A DNA stretch of 64,000 nt from Lophium mytilinum (Eukaryota > Ascomycota > Dothideomycetes > Mytilinidiales > Mytilinidiaceae), in the NCBI GenBank assembly GCA_010093605.1, contig MU004185.1, positions 579,334-643,333 of the forward strand, in the 5' to 3' direction. A program made the translations under genes and the position numbers. Below the pieces are notes generated by a model that was not told the origin of the DNA, did not search any database, and worked only from the letters and a program-made list of their open reading frames with translations. Of this stretch, positions 1-10,225 are shown in pieces. How positions within the stretch are numbered: the stretch's first letter is position 1; each line of letters begins with the position of its first letter.

Positions 1-1973
1 TGCTTAACCAAAATCTCGGCCGTCTGGTTGGTTGGGAATATACCAAGTCGGGCTTTTAGGGCGTGTAAAGCAACCAAAGCCCCCGCGAGATCCTTGGTGT
101 AGCTGAAACAATGCTGGATCAGGCCGCTTATTTCGCGATTTGGTCCCGTAAGACCTCGTAAGTAGTTCTCGGTTTGATGCCATCCTACGAGCCCTGTCCA
201 CCACTCGATCATCATAGCCATTAGCTGTCGAGGTTGTGGAAGCGATTCGAAAGCCCAGGTATGGTGATCGTCGAGAGCAAATCTCAGCGTCTTCCATAAG
301 ACTCGATAGGTTCCACCGTTGGGAACAACACGCGGGAACCCAAGCGGAGGATGCGTCATAGAGTCGAATCTATCCCAGACTTCCTGATACTTAGATCGCC
401 GCAGGTCAACCATCATCAAAGAATTCAAAAGGGGAGCAACTGGAGGTTGTTCAAGTCGGACGAGAGCTGTCTGTAGATATTCAATATGGTTCCATTCCCA
501 GTTCCTGGTATGATGCCGAATGAGATGTGCAAAGGTCATCATGTCTGCCATCGGGATAGGCCTGGCCAGGAAGAATGGTACGAGCGGTCCGTCGAGATCC
601 TCAAGTTGCTTAGCAATTGGTTTGTGTTGCATTCTGTAGGCTTGTTGAAACTCTGGATATTGTAAAGAGGACGTTTTGAGGGCTTCTTCAACCATTTTCC
701 ATCCCATTAATGCTGCCTTCTCACTATTTGTCACTGTTCCTGAGCGTAACAATGCGCCAATGACCAGGTTAAAGTGCAAGGTTCCAGGGTTAAGACCGCG
801 CTCAAACATCAACTCGAGTATCTGAACAGCTGATTCCGGTGAATTCTTGGCAACAGTCAGCATCATCCACCGTCGAAATATGTGATTGTGATATGCTCGC
901 GGCAGGACTGATATCGCGGAAAGAGCGACCATGCTAGCTTCTTCGAGACTCTTGCTGAGATTCAACATCGCATTTGACCGCTTCAACGTTCGCTGGACAT
1001 GCGAACGTATGAACGACCCTGCCAAGCAGCCAAATGAGACCATGTCTTTGAAGACGGCGACAGCGAGGTCAACACGGCCGCCTTCCAGAAAACCAACAAA
1101 GCATGTGTCGTAATCTTCAAATGTCATTGCTGGCCCCAGTCGGTCCTTCAATCGAACGTACAGAGACCAAGTGTAATCCGGGCCATGTTGACTTCGTGTG
1201 TGTGCACGGATGACTCCTATCATGAGTCGTGGGTCTGATCCTGGGTATGCCTGATATAGCTCTTCCATGACCTCGCGGGCGCGTTGCGCGTTATCTGTAA
1301 TCGCATACATCCGGACGCCTAGATCCAGAAATTCTGGCTTGTAGCCATGAACAGATTTTGCAGTCCAATCATTGTATTCCTCTTCCCATCTTTGTATTGC
1401 AGCCTCGTGCTTTCCAGTAATGAATGTCGCCTCGAGTTCGGCGATGTTCTGAGCAACCGTCGGAGGTCTGCCGATTGACTTCATATCTTGCACTAGTTGT
1501 TTCTGATGCTCTATAGAGTTTAGGTTGGTCGGTAATATGGCGGATTGTGTTTCCCATAGCAGGTCCCAAGCTCGATCTGGTATACACTGCAGTAAGCTCG
1601 GATGGATCTGTTTCGCGAAGCTATATGCTTTCCACAGAGCGCGTCCGTTTTCAACATCGTCTAGGTTTTTGCTTGCAGCCAACAGAGACCTATTGAGCTT
1701 TTTGAGCCACGGATTGGTATTCAGCTTCCCCTGCATCCGAATCTTGACTTGCTCTTCTCGACGGCTTCGCGCCCGATTTGCCTGTCTTGCACTGATCTTA
1801 TCATCGGCCTGGACATGTTTGACAGCGGACGCTGCCCGGGCGGCTGGAACGAATTTCTCCCATTGTATAGAGCCCCACAAGGGTAGCCGGGGAGTATCGA
1901 GAGCGCTCTTCGGTAGAACGTAGGAAGGGAGGGAGGCTAGACGAATTGGTTGGCGGGGTACAGCCCGGAGCAT
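1..1973 (-). CDS. PPR-type mitochondrial protein, C-terminus beyond window edge
   Basis: One uninterrupted frame runs from an ATG at 1973-1971 to the left edge, giving 657 codons with no stop, so the 3' end lies outside the window. The N-terminus (MLRAVPRQPIRLASLPSYVL) is Arg-rich, hydroxylated and free of acidic residues, like a mitochondrial presequence. Helix-pair units resembling pentatricopeptide repeats appear at about residues 215-260, 283-318 and 385-425. In the last, 'ESAVQILELMFERGLNPGT' has the usual PPR shape. Family knowledge: fungal PPR proteins bind organellar RNA in processing, stability or translation. The RNA target cannot be read from sequence. No intron is needed. I do not recognise a named yeast orthologue. 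The start choice is supported by the presequence and by absence of an earlier in-frame ATG with similar character. Confidence 0.72.
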   Translation of the reverse strand, partial: MLRAVPRQPIRLASLPSYVLPKSALDTPRLPLWGSIQWEKFVPAARAASAVKHVQADDKISARQANRARSRREEQVKIRMQGKLNTNPWLKKLNRSLLAASKNLDDVENGRALWKAYSFAKQIHPSLLQCIPDRAWDLLWETQSAILPTNLNSIEHQKQLVQDMKSIGRPPTVAQNIAELEATFITGKHEAAIQRWEEEYNDWTAKSVHGYKPEFLDLGVRMYAITDNAQRAREVMEELYQAYPGSDPRLMIGVIRAHTRSQHGPDYTWSLYVRLKDRLGPAMTFEDYDTCFVGFLEGGRVDLAVAVFKDMVSFGCLAGSFIRSHVQRTLKRSNAMLNLSKSLEEASMVALSAISVLPRAYHNHIFRRWMMLTVAKNSPESAVQILELMFERGLNPGTLHFNLVIGALLRSGTVTNSEKAALMGWKMVEEALKTSSLQYPEFQQAYRMQHKPIAKQLEDLDGPLVPFFLARPIPMADMMTFAHLIRHHTRNWEWNHIEYLQTALVRLEQPPVAPLLNSLMMVDLRRSKYQEVWDRFDSMTHPPLGFPRVVPNGGTYRVLWKTLRFALDDHHTWAFESLPQPRQLMAMMIEWWTGLVGWHQTENYLRGLTGPNREISGLIQHCFSYTKDLAGALVALHALKARLGIFPTNQTAEILVK

Positions 1974-2924
1974 TGAGAGCTGACGGTTGAGTTTCCAGAC
2001 TCAGGAGGGACTTGAACGACGCAGCGATGGCGCGATATGCTGAGTGTGTTGGGCAGCCGCGGCCATCAGATAGTGACTAAAGACGTATAGAATGGGGGTC
2101 TATCGGCTCAGAGGAGAAGGGCACAAATGCGCGCTGTCAGTCTGAAGGGCGCGTTTTCGGCGAGCCTCAAAAATGTGAAAAGATCCCGAAGTAGCTCCAT
2201 ACCTAGGTAGGCTAGATTGGATATTTGCCAAGACAGGGGCCTTTACCTCCCCGCAAACTGCTCCGCATCTGACGACCTTCCCTTTCGTCTCTGGCCTCCG
2301 TCGGCCTGCATAATCGCTGCACCTTTATGACTGCCGACAATCACACATATCTGACTTCCATCCAGGCACCAGCGGCCAATATCAGCCGATGGGCTCCAGT
2401 ATCTCGACCCATGGCGAGAGCCTCTCAGCCTAGGCGTCGTCACGAACCTTGGAAGGATTAGAACTACAGAGCTATCGGATGATTGAGAGCCGCTCCTGGA
2501 ACACACCACCCTAGAAGTCGCTTTTGAGGATAGCAATGCGTCAATGATGATTTACTGAAAGGTTCATGCTCGGATGAGGACGCAATTCAGCAATCTACTA
2601 AACAAGTAATATTTATCTAGGAGTTGTACCAATTTTAGTCGTGCATCACCAACTCACCGATCTGACGCCCCACGACTGTCTCTTGCGGGACGCTCGGAAC
2701 ATATCTCGTATTTCTTTATCTTACGCTTGTCGATCATCCTACTTTTACTACATATCTTGACTAGGTATGTATGCAGGCTCTTCTCTAGGTTTGTCAGGCA
2801 TGCCTGTAATCGCTTTCTAGGGCTTACAATACCTGGGGGAAGTAAGCATGTGTAGTAGTATAAGAACTCTGGTAGAATTCTCGCCAGTCTTTCTTTAGTT
2901 TTAAACTTTTTATCGGTACTCATC
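1974..2924. other. Intergenic: upstream of PPR gene and of amino-acid oxidase
   Basis: No convincing gene is seen. It serves as the shared 5' region of two divergent genes. It contains the perfect palindrome TACCTAGGTA at 2200-2209. The right half (about 2580-2920) is AT-rich and holds three GATA-type motifs. Short frames inside it have no recognisable protein features. Confidence 0.5.
2613..2915. promoter_or_regulatory. Candidate GATA-factor sites upstream of L-amino-acid oxidase
   Basis: Three matches to the HGATAR consensus (minus-strand orientation) lie within 312 bp of the oxidase ATG: TTATCT at 2613-2618, TTATCT at 2716-2721 and TTATCG at 2910-2915. Fungal AreA/NIT2-type nitrogen regulators bind HGATAR, and L-amino-acid oxidases are commonly induced under nitrogen limitation. 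About one match is expected by chance in a stretch this long, so the assignment is weak. Confidence 0.25.
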
Positions 2925-5100
2925 ATGGCGCCTTCACCAAGGAGATTTCTAGCTTCAAGCTTGCTTCTATGTGCGCTAATGCAATTGGGTTCACCTATTT
3001 CTGTTCCTCAGCTTTCTATTGAATTCGAAGGTCCCTTTGAAGTGGAAGTCAACGGTATGCATAATGTGAAGATCAGCTACACCGCCCCAGTAGATGGCCA
3101 CCTTTCAATTCATTATGGCTCTTGTGATATGTCCCGGCCAGAGGAGTCGCATCATTCCCTAGGAAATACGCACATCGGGAACCATCCGCTAGCAAAACGC
3201 CACATTGGGTGGGAACACAGCCGTCCTACCAAGTTCGTGTGGTTGCCTCGAGACGACATCCCGGATCATGGGTGTCTTCATGCATTTATGGAAAGCAAGC
3301 TTGTGGGAAAGTCGAGACCAATAGTTGTAAAGAAGCGGAAAGAAAAGCGACATGTTGCCTTCGCGGATATCGCAGATGCAATGGGACCGTGGTTTGATGG
3401 CGTTGCTCATCTACAAGAGAAGGAACCCGATGAGGTGTTTGTTGCCTCTGCTAAGTCTAAAACGATTGGCATTCTCGGGGGTGGTATGTCTGGTCTGATG
3501 ACCTCTGTGAGTCTACCGTTCAGATGCCCAGATGCTTAGCTAATACCTGTGAAAAGCATCTGCTAGACTCGGTCGGTATTCACGATTGGAAAATACTAGA
3601 GGCCTCAAGTCGCATCGGCGGACGCGTTCACACCAGTTACCTTAATGCCACAAGGCCAGATCAATACCAGTATCAGGAGATGGGGCCTATGAGATTTCCT
3701 GTCAGTATGACGGATCCAGACACGAACGAGACCATACAGATCCTGGATCATCGCATGGTGTTCCAGCTTGCAGCAACCTTGAACCAGATCAACGGAAACG
3801 GTTCCGACTTGACGGTGAATTTCATTCCATGGATACAAAAGAGCCAAAACGCACCCGTATCGACATCTAAAAGGCGGCCAGATGGGACCATTCCCGGGGC
3901 TGCAGAGATTGCAGCGAACCCGTCTTTGGCAGACAACGTCACGGTTACATATTCAAATGCAACTGCTGTAGAGGAGGCCGAAGCTGCGTACGATGATTGG
4001 CTCGGGCTGGACGAAGACAAACTCCGCGCCATTGCCACGAATGTTTTCCAAGCGCACAAAGCGGCAGTCGAGGCAGGGAACTTCAACTATTCAGAATCTG
4101 CTTACCTTCGATATGCTCTCAAGACGGACCTGAACATTACTGATCAGGTCGACTCGACTTCAGATTATGCCCCGTCTTGGGAGTATGACGCAGTATATTT
4201 CGCTGCTACAGAGTGGAGGACAATTGATCAAGGCCTGAGTCGTCTTCCAACGGCATTCGGCCCGTCTGTTCTAAACCGGACAATCTTCCAGACGAAAGTT
4301 CAAGAAATGGAATGGAATGAGGAAACGGAGAAGATGACCGTCAAATGGCGTCCGGGAAATCCTTTTGATCTTGAAACAAAGTCAATGGACTTCGACTACA
4401 CGATTGTCGCCGTTCCTTTCTCCCAGGTTCGCTTGTGGCGGCTCCCATCTTACACATCGCTCCTCTCACGGGCTATCAATACACTCAACTACGAGCATAC
4501 TTGCAAGATCGCGCTCCATTATAAGACTCGCTTCTGGGAACACCTTGAACACCCAATAATTGGTGGATGTGGAGAAACAAACATCCCTGGCATCGGGAGT
4601 GTTTGCTATCCAAGCTATAAGATTAACTCCACGGGCCCAGGCGTTATCCTAGCCTCATATGAATCTGGGACCCCTGCGCGGACTCTAGGCAGCATGACCG
4701 AGACGGAGCATGTGGCCTTAACTCAAAGGGCCATGATTGAAACACACGGGTTGGTCGCTCAAGAGCAATTCACCGGAGCTTATGATCGTATGTGCTGGCA
4801 AAATAATGAGTTTCAGGCCGGCTCATGGTGGTAAGTGCGAAACAATCTTACGTTGATATCTGCCTAATGAAACATAGCGAGCCATTGCTAGGCCAGCAAG
4901 AGCTGTACTTGCCCGCTTACTTCCACACCGAGAAGCACACTGTTTTCATCGGCGAGCATACCAGCTTCACCCACGCTTGGATCTTTAGCGCCCTTGAAAG
5001 CGCTGTCAGAGGAACAAGCCAGTTGCTTCTAGATATGGGGCTTGTGGATGAGGCCAAGGAAATCACCCAGACGTGGATGGCGAGGTGGATAAGTATGTGA
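2925..5100 (+). CDS. Secreted L-amino-acid oxidase (FAD flavoprotein), three exons
   Basis: Exons 2925-3506, 3557-4830 and 4878-5100 give 692 aa. Both introns (50 and 47 bp) are GT-AG with CTAAT-like branch sites, and the frame joins exactly. Residues 1 to about 25 are a signal peptide (MAPSPRRFLASSLLLCALMQ). An N-terminal fungal LAAO domain follows. The FAD-binding glycine motif GILGGGMSGL is at about residues 182-191 and is split from HLLDSVGIHDW by intron 1. The second glycine motif RIGGR lies at about 213-217. The C-terminal substrate/FAD block GEHTSFTHAWIFSALESAVRG is typical of the family (flavin amine oxidase). The enzyme deaminates L-amino acids to 2-oxo acids with release of ammonia and H2O2, outside the cell. 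Such oxidases supply nitrogen and make peroxide. Length and motifs are complete, with no sign of decay. Confidence 0.9.
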
Positions 5101-5693
5101 ACAGAGTCTTACTCATAGAGGGCTCGTAGATGATGAGATTAGTCTCATTACTGGTTGTAGTGAACATGTTATATTGATGCACCTCCAGTGGTGAAAGGTT
5201 CATAGAGCCCACTGCGCACCTGTAGGTAGGGGACCTTAGAATGCCAAGGTTTATGTCACATGTCTATTATTGTGACCTTCATCCCACCTATCATCTGGCA
5301 TATTTTCGAGATATCAATTCAGGCCACCACAAGGAATCAATTATCTCACCCTCTCGTGGTCTCGATGGTTACCTCACTTCGAAGAGCGTCTTTCACAGCA
5401 CTAGACAGCATTTACCCCGTCGGGAATTCTAGGAACCATTCATGCGGCAAACATTCAGCAGATTCACTTCACTCAACGACACGTCGTCACGCCAACAAAA
5501 AGCGGGGCTAAGCTGGCGCATTAAACCTCGCTTCTACTCAACCACACTTGCACTTGCTCCCGACAAGTTAACTTCAAGATCTTCACGGAATACCGCCTGC
5601 AAGAGGAATATCGCCTCTTCTGCGGACAGGTACATCAACCAAGATCCTCATCTCGCGCTATTGCTAACATAGATTTAAAGTTTCTACAGAGCC
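5101..5693. other. Intergenic between oxidase and RING gene
   Basis: No gene, RNA or repeat is recognised. It holds the oxidase 3' end and the RING gene promoter and 5' leader. Short frames at 5241-5672 have no domain features. Confidence 0.5.
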
Positions 5694-7651
5694 ATGGAGG
5701 ACCCGCACCCCAAGACGTCCACGAAAGTACTACCTTCAAGCAAGGAGGACTTCCTCCGTGACGGCGTGACCAAGAAGAGCGAACTCAACGGGATCGATTC
5801 ATGCCCCATATGCTTCGAAGATTATCAGGCTCCTCAGGGCAAGCACCAGCGGCATGCTATCCAGATTCAGCAATGTGGTCATATCTTTGGCGCAGACGTA
5901 CGTAAGGTCATAATGCACATATCCGAGTTCTCTGTTGTCATTGTTCTTGGGACTGTGTTAAAATACGACATTAGTCGTGTTTGAACACCCACTTCAGTCG
6001 CGTTTGAGCACATATTGTAGTCGCTTCAAGCACCCATTCGAGCGCAAATGGTGCCTCATAAGCGATGCAACACTCAAGGACAACCAACACCAGAGGATCA
6101 GCATCTTTTCCTACCCACTTCGCCTTCTTCATAGAACCTCGCTAACGTGTGAATAACCACCTGAAGTGCCTCTCTAAATGGTTTGATCAGGGCAAGTCGA
6201 GCTGCCCCATGTGTCGTGCTACACTTTTCAAACACCCGCGCGGAGTGGTCGCTCCACCGGGATTTTGGGACCGGCCCCAGTCCTTGAGCGAGATTGATCG
6301 CTACATCGCTCTGGTTGCGAACGACGTGCGGATGCGACGTAGGGGCATGATCCCAGCGCAAAACTGGTCCTCAGATGCCCCACCTCGAGACCTTGCGGCA
6401 TTCCCTAATCTCCACCTGCATCTCCATCACTATAACCACGCGCACGATGCCCTGGCCGCTCAGTCCGAAGTCGATGTGCCACTCCCTCGACCCAGTGTTC
6501 GTTTTCCTAGCCAGGACGACGATCAGCAAGCGTCGACTGCCCGAGACGGCGAGTCGCGCGGTCCTGCTCATAGTCTCAGGTTCAGGATTCGCCAAGTCTT
6601 CGGTGGCAATGATGATATACGATCCAACGAACCTAGAGCGCTGCCCAGCCGTTGGGATGCCCACCCCGAGCAGCAACCCGGCTCCGTCGGAAACCCTATC
6701 AGCCTTGATGAGGATACAGCAAACCAAGGAACGGGCTCCCAGCGACACAACACAACTACTGACCACCGTGAAGGAGAAATTCGTCGTTTCTTCGAGGTCC
6801 CTATTCGCCGCCGTCCAGATGAGGGACCTGATCGTGGTCTCCCGCGTCAAGGACCGCACCCCCGCGATGTCATCGTCATTGGATCGCCTCCTCGTCCCTC
6901 CTCTGCAGCTGCATATCAAAATCAGCCTCTGCACATGACCCAGGCTGAGCGTCAAGCCATGATCGATGCTATCGCGCTTGACAGGCTTCATCGCTCTTTC
7001 CCCTCGGGGAGTGATACGACATACGAGGGCGAATCGAGTGATGATTCTTCTCCCGCGCAGCCAGCAGTTCCATTGGGTTCCAGAGATTATTCGCATTGGC
7101 GCGGTCACTCCAGTGGAAGTGGCCAGCCTCGTCACGAAGACCCGTCTACGTCAGGCGTTCTACCTCCTCCTGGCTGGCGCCGTCCTCCTGGCTGGATTAC
7201 ACCACCTCCTGGCTGGCGCGCTCCTCCTGGCTGGCGCCCGCGTACGACCGCGGTTACGTCTCTCCATCCGTCCCAAACTCTGCGTCCCGCGGCTGACCAG
7301 CCAGCTGCGAACCTCACTCCGGCCACTGAAGCACCCGCGGCGCCGATCCAGGCCCAACCTCTTCCGGCTAACGATCTACCTACCGCCCCTCGCGGCGGTG
7401 CTCCACGCATGATTGCGACTTCAAGCTCAGCCGTGGTAAACGAGGAGCCCGTTTCTCACCGTACCCGCAATCGCGTCCACAACGCCGCCGAAATCGGTGC
7501 CCCCGTAGCTCCTAAGGCTCCCACAGCTCGCAAACAGCCAAAGCGCGCTCGTAACTCTTCTCCACCGCCTGCGATGGCTATGCGCAGCACCCGTCGGACT
7601 GCTCAGCCCAAGAGCGAGGCTTCTAGGCCTGCAAAGCGTGCTCGGCATTAG
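5694..7651 (+). CDS. RING-finger protein (probable E3 ligase) with PPGW motifs
   Basis: Exons 5694-5897 and 6167-7651 give 562 aa. The 269-bp intron is long for this window. Its branch-like CTAAC lies near 6144, and the acceptor at 6166 is the only AG downstream of an in-frame stop that keeps the RING frame. The RING is built across the junction: C37, C40 (CPIC), C61, H63 (CGH), C69, C81 and C84 (CPMC). The usual fifth ligand position is Gly66, a variant I believe occurs in other fungal RINGs. Family role: transfer of ubiquitin from an E2 to a substrate. The rest is long, disordered and Pro/Arg/Ser-rich. Four PPGW motifs lie at about residues 401-424. The basic tail (RPAKRARH) could act as a nuclear signal. 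Substrate is unknown. Confidence 0.8.
5974..6044. repeat. Three degenerate 23-bp tandem units inside the RING intron
   Basis: Units start with GTCG at 5974, 5997 and 6020, exactly 23 bp apart. Each reads roughly GTCGyGTTTGAGCACCCAyT with a few mismatches. They lie wholly inside the intron at 5898-6166 and may explain its unusual length. Confidence 0.6.
7163..7234 (+). repeat. In-frame repeat encoding four PPGW motifs
   Basis: The 12-mer CCTCCTGGCTGG occurs four times, starting at 7166, 7184, 7205 and 7223, spaced alternately by 18 and 21 bp. All copies are in the RING protein frame. Near identity of the copies points to recent tandem duplication or codon-level constraint. Confidence 0.85.
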
Positions 7652-8596
7652 TCAACTGCGCACGGATTTGAGCATACGTGACTGATTACTGGATCAGGTG
7701 AACAGGGGGCTAAGGGGTGAGTTGGCTGTGTTGTCTTATCTCAATGGCGAGAGGGATGTGGAGCTTCCGTATGAGGCTTGGGCATGGAGGGGGCTTCAGA
7801 TGAATGCATTGAGCCATGGAGGCTGCTAAGGATCCGAGTAGGATTATATAGTGGGTGGCTTCTTTTCTTTAGTTGTCTGCCTGCTACACTAAGGAATGAT
7901 ACCCTATGGATTCAATATGCGACTAGATCAGTGCATGGAATGTGCTGTGAGTGAGTGTAGCCTATGAGCCCAACAGTACTTTATGTCGTAGGTTTTAGAG
8001 CACATGTCTTGCTGCTTTCAAACTGTTGTGAATCATCACTGGAAAATTTCGAACGGCATGGAAATCCTTCACTTTTAGAAGCACTGTCAGACCGACAATA
8101 CCACATAGGAAGCCGCCTCACGCTCAAGAAAATGACTTCTGGTTTTAAATCTGGGGCAGCCATATAAGGGTTTGGTGTTATCAAAAGAAAACGTCCGAAT
8201 CTCCTTTAGATCGCCGAAAGCCCATGAAAGCACTTCAAGCGATTGCAAAGCAGCATAAGTGAACCGATGCCCTAGAACTGACCAATCAAGTGCCAGCTTC
8301 CCCAACCTCCGCGCCTTTCTCTCTACACCACACGCTTATCTTACCTCAACCCGCCTAGGTCGAATATCATGATTCGATTTGCTCAATAGCCTTCGAATCT
8401 CAATCCAGACACCCCACCATCAATCACGCAATAGGGATTCCACCACTCCATCGAGTCTTAGCCCTCTGCTGATCCACCTCATGTCTGACAAACCATCCCT
8501 ATCACGTGCACAACCTCATACCCACCACAACTATAAAACAAGCCCCTCAAGAACAGAACATCTCAAATCTACTAAGCATTCTCTCCCCGCCTGACC
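7652..8596. other. Intergenic between RING gene and MDR oxidoreductase
   Basis: Nothing coding is recognised. It contains the RING 3' end and the promoter of the downstream gene, with a pyrimidine/CA-rich leader at about 8390-8590. Short frames at 7964-8594 show no domain features. Confidence 0.5.
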
Positions 8597-9830
8597 ATGT
8601 CCTCCCCCCCAGCTACACACCGCCGCGTCTACCGGCGCGACGCCTCCAAGCCCAACACCCTCACCCTAACCACCGAACCCCTCCCCGGCCTTGGAGATAC
8701 CACCACTACCACTACCCCCTCACTCCCTCCCCACGCCCTTCTCCTCCGCCTCCACGCCATCTCCCTCAACTACCGCGACATTAACATCCTGCGCGGCACG
8801 AACCCCTGGGACACCCTCGCGACCGGCATCCCATGCTCCGACGCCGCCGGCATCGTCATCGCCACCGGGTCGGCCGTCACGCGCTTCAGCGTCGGCGACC
8901 GTGTGGCCCCGATTTTGGACCAGAAGAGCGTGACCGGGAAGGAGCAGGAGCGGGAGTGGTTGGGTGGGGAGGTGGAGGGGGTGTTGGCGACGCATGTAGT
9001 TTTCGATGAGGAGAAGGTGGTCGGGATCCCTGGGGAGCTGACGTTTGCAGAGGCGAGTGTGTTGCCGTGTGCGGGTGTGACGGCTTGGAGTGCGTTGGCT
9101 GTTAATGGGGAGGTGGGGGCGGGGAAGGTGGTGCTGATTCAGGGTGAGTGAGTTTAGTTTGAGGTTTGAAAAGAGGTAAAGGAGAACACCTGAAAGAAGC
9201 TGATTTGGTTGGGTTTGACTAGGTACTGGCGGCGTTAGTCTTCTGGTGCTGAGGCTTGCGCTGGCTGCGGGATGCCGGGTTATCATCACGTCGAGCTCGG
9301 ATGCGAAGTTGGAGAAGGTGAGGCAGATTGCGGGGAAGTATGCGGATTTGGTGGAGACGATTAACTACAACACGACTCCGAAATGGGAGGATGAGGCTGT
9401 GCGGTTGAATGGTGTGAAGGGGGTTGATATCGTGATTGAGAATGGCGGGACAAGCTCGCTGCTGCAGAGTATAGCGGCGACGGCGAAAAGGGGTATCGTG
9501 AGCCAGGTTGGGTATTTGGGGAAGCAGGATACGAGAGATCTCGACGGACTGGTATCGGCGTTGATTGATAAGACTGTTACGCTTCGGTATGTGGTTCCAT
9601 CCGGCGATATTGAAAAGGGGCTTTTGCTGACTCCTTACGCCAATAGAGGAATCAATGTCGGCTCTCGTTTGGAGTTTGAGGCTTTGAATCAGATCGTAAG
9701 TGCGAGCCGGATGCGCTTTGAGGATCTTATTGATAAAAGGTTCACATTTGAGGAGGCCGAGGAAGCTTTCAGGTTCTTGAAAATGCAGAAGCATGTCGGA
9801 AAAGTGGTTATCGAGATCCCTTCTGAATAG
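8597..9830 (+). CDS. Zinc-independent MDR-family NAD(P)H oxidoreductase
   Basis: Exons 8597-9143, 9223-9586 and 9647-9830 give 364 aa. The N-terminal GroES-like fold includes LNYRDINILRG and GIPCSDAAGIV. The Rossmann nucleotide-binding motif IQGTGGVS is rebuilt across intron 1. The C-terminus reads FEEAEEAFRFLKMQKHVGKV, typical of medium-chain dehydrogenases/reductases. The GHE and catalytic Cys/His zinc ligands of true alcohol dehydrogenases are absent, so it fits the zinc-free quinone-oxidoreductase-like branch. Intron 2 (9587-9646) is 60 bp with no in-frame stop, so reading through is possible. I remove it because it has GTATGT, CTGAC and TAG signals, and its removal restores the family sequence TLRGINVGSR. 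The substrate cannot be inferred. No pathway neighbours are adjacent. Confidence 0.85.
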
Positions 9831-9892
9831 CACTATATACTTGAGCATTCAACAGGGCTTTTAAATCTAGAAAATCATGCGCAGACGATAGT

Positions 9893-10192
9893 CCTCCTCT
9901 AAGAGCATCGTCTTGGAATTTATCTGGGATTCTTGGTGTAAGAGATATAAGAAACAAAACCACATCATCTTCCGCTTGTAGGCTGGGTTTGAATTTATTT
10001 GCGAGTATTGGCGTAAGATACTCCTGGGAATGTTGACGTAAAGATAGAGAAGTAATCCAAACCATCATCTTGTAGGCTAGGTTAGAATTTATTTGCGAGT
10101 TTTTGTGTAAGAGGTACTTCTGGGATTCTTGACGTAAGAGATAGAGGAGTAATCAAAACCGCATCGTCTTCCTCTTGTAGGCTGGGTTCCTT
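9893..10192. repeat. Degenerate ~94-105-bp tandem repeat, about 2.5-3 units
   Basis: The landmark CTTGTAGGCT recurs at 9975, 10069 and 10174. GAATTTATTTGCGAG recurs at 9991 and 10085, and GTAAGAGATA-like and CATCATCTT-like segments recur between them. Unit length varies through small indels. The array is non-coding and fills the space between the MDR gene end and the next gene's 3' end. Confidence 0.75.
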
Positions 10193-10225
10193 GAGCAAGC
10201 TAGGTTGTTTCATCGCACTTACCCG

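Noticed and set aside
2654-2926. 90-codon minus-strand frame overlapping the oxidase start
   Set aside because: It lies in AT-rich promoter sequence, has no domain features and overlaps a well-supported start codon.
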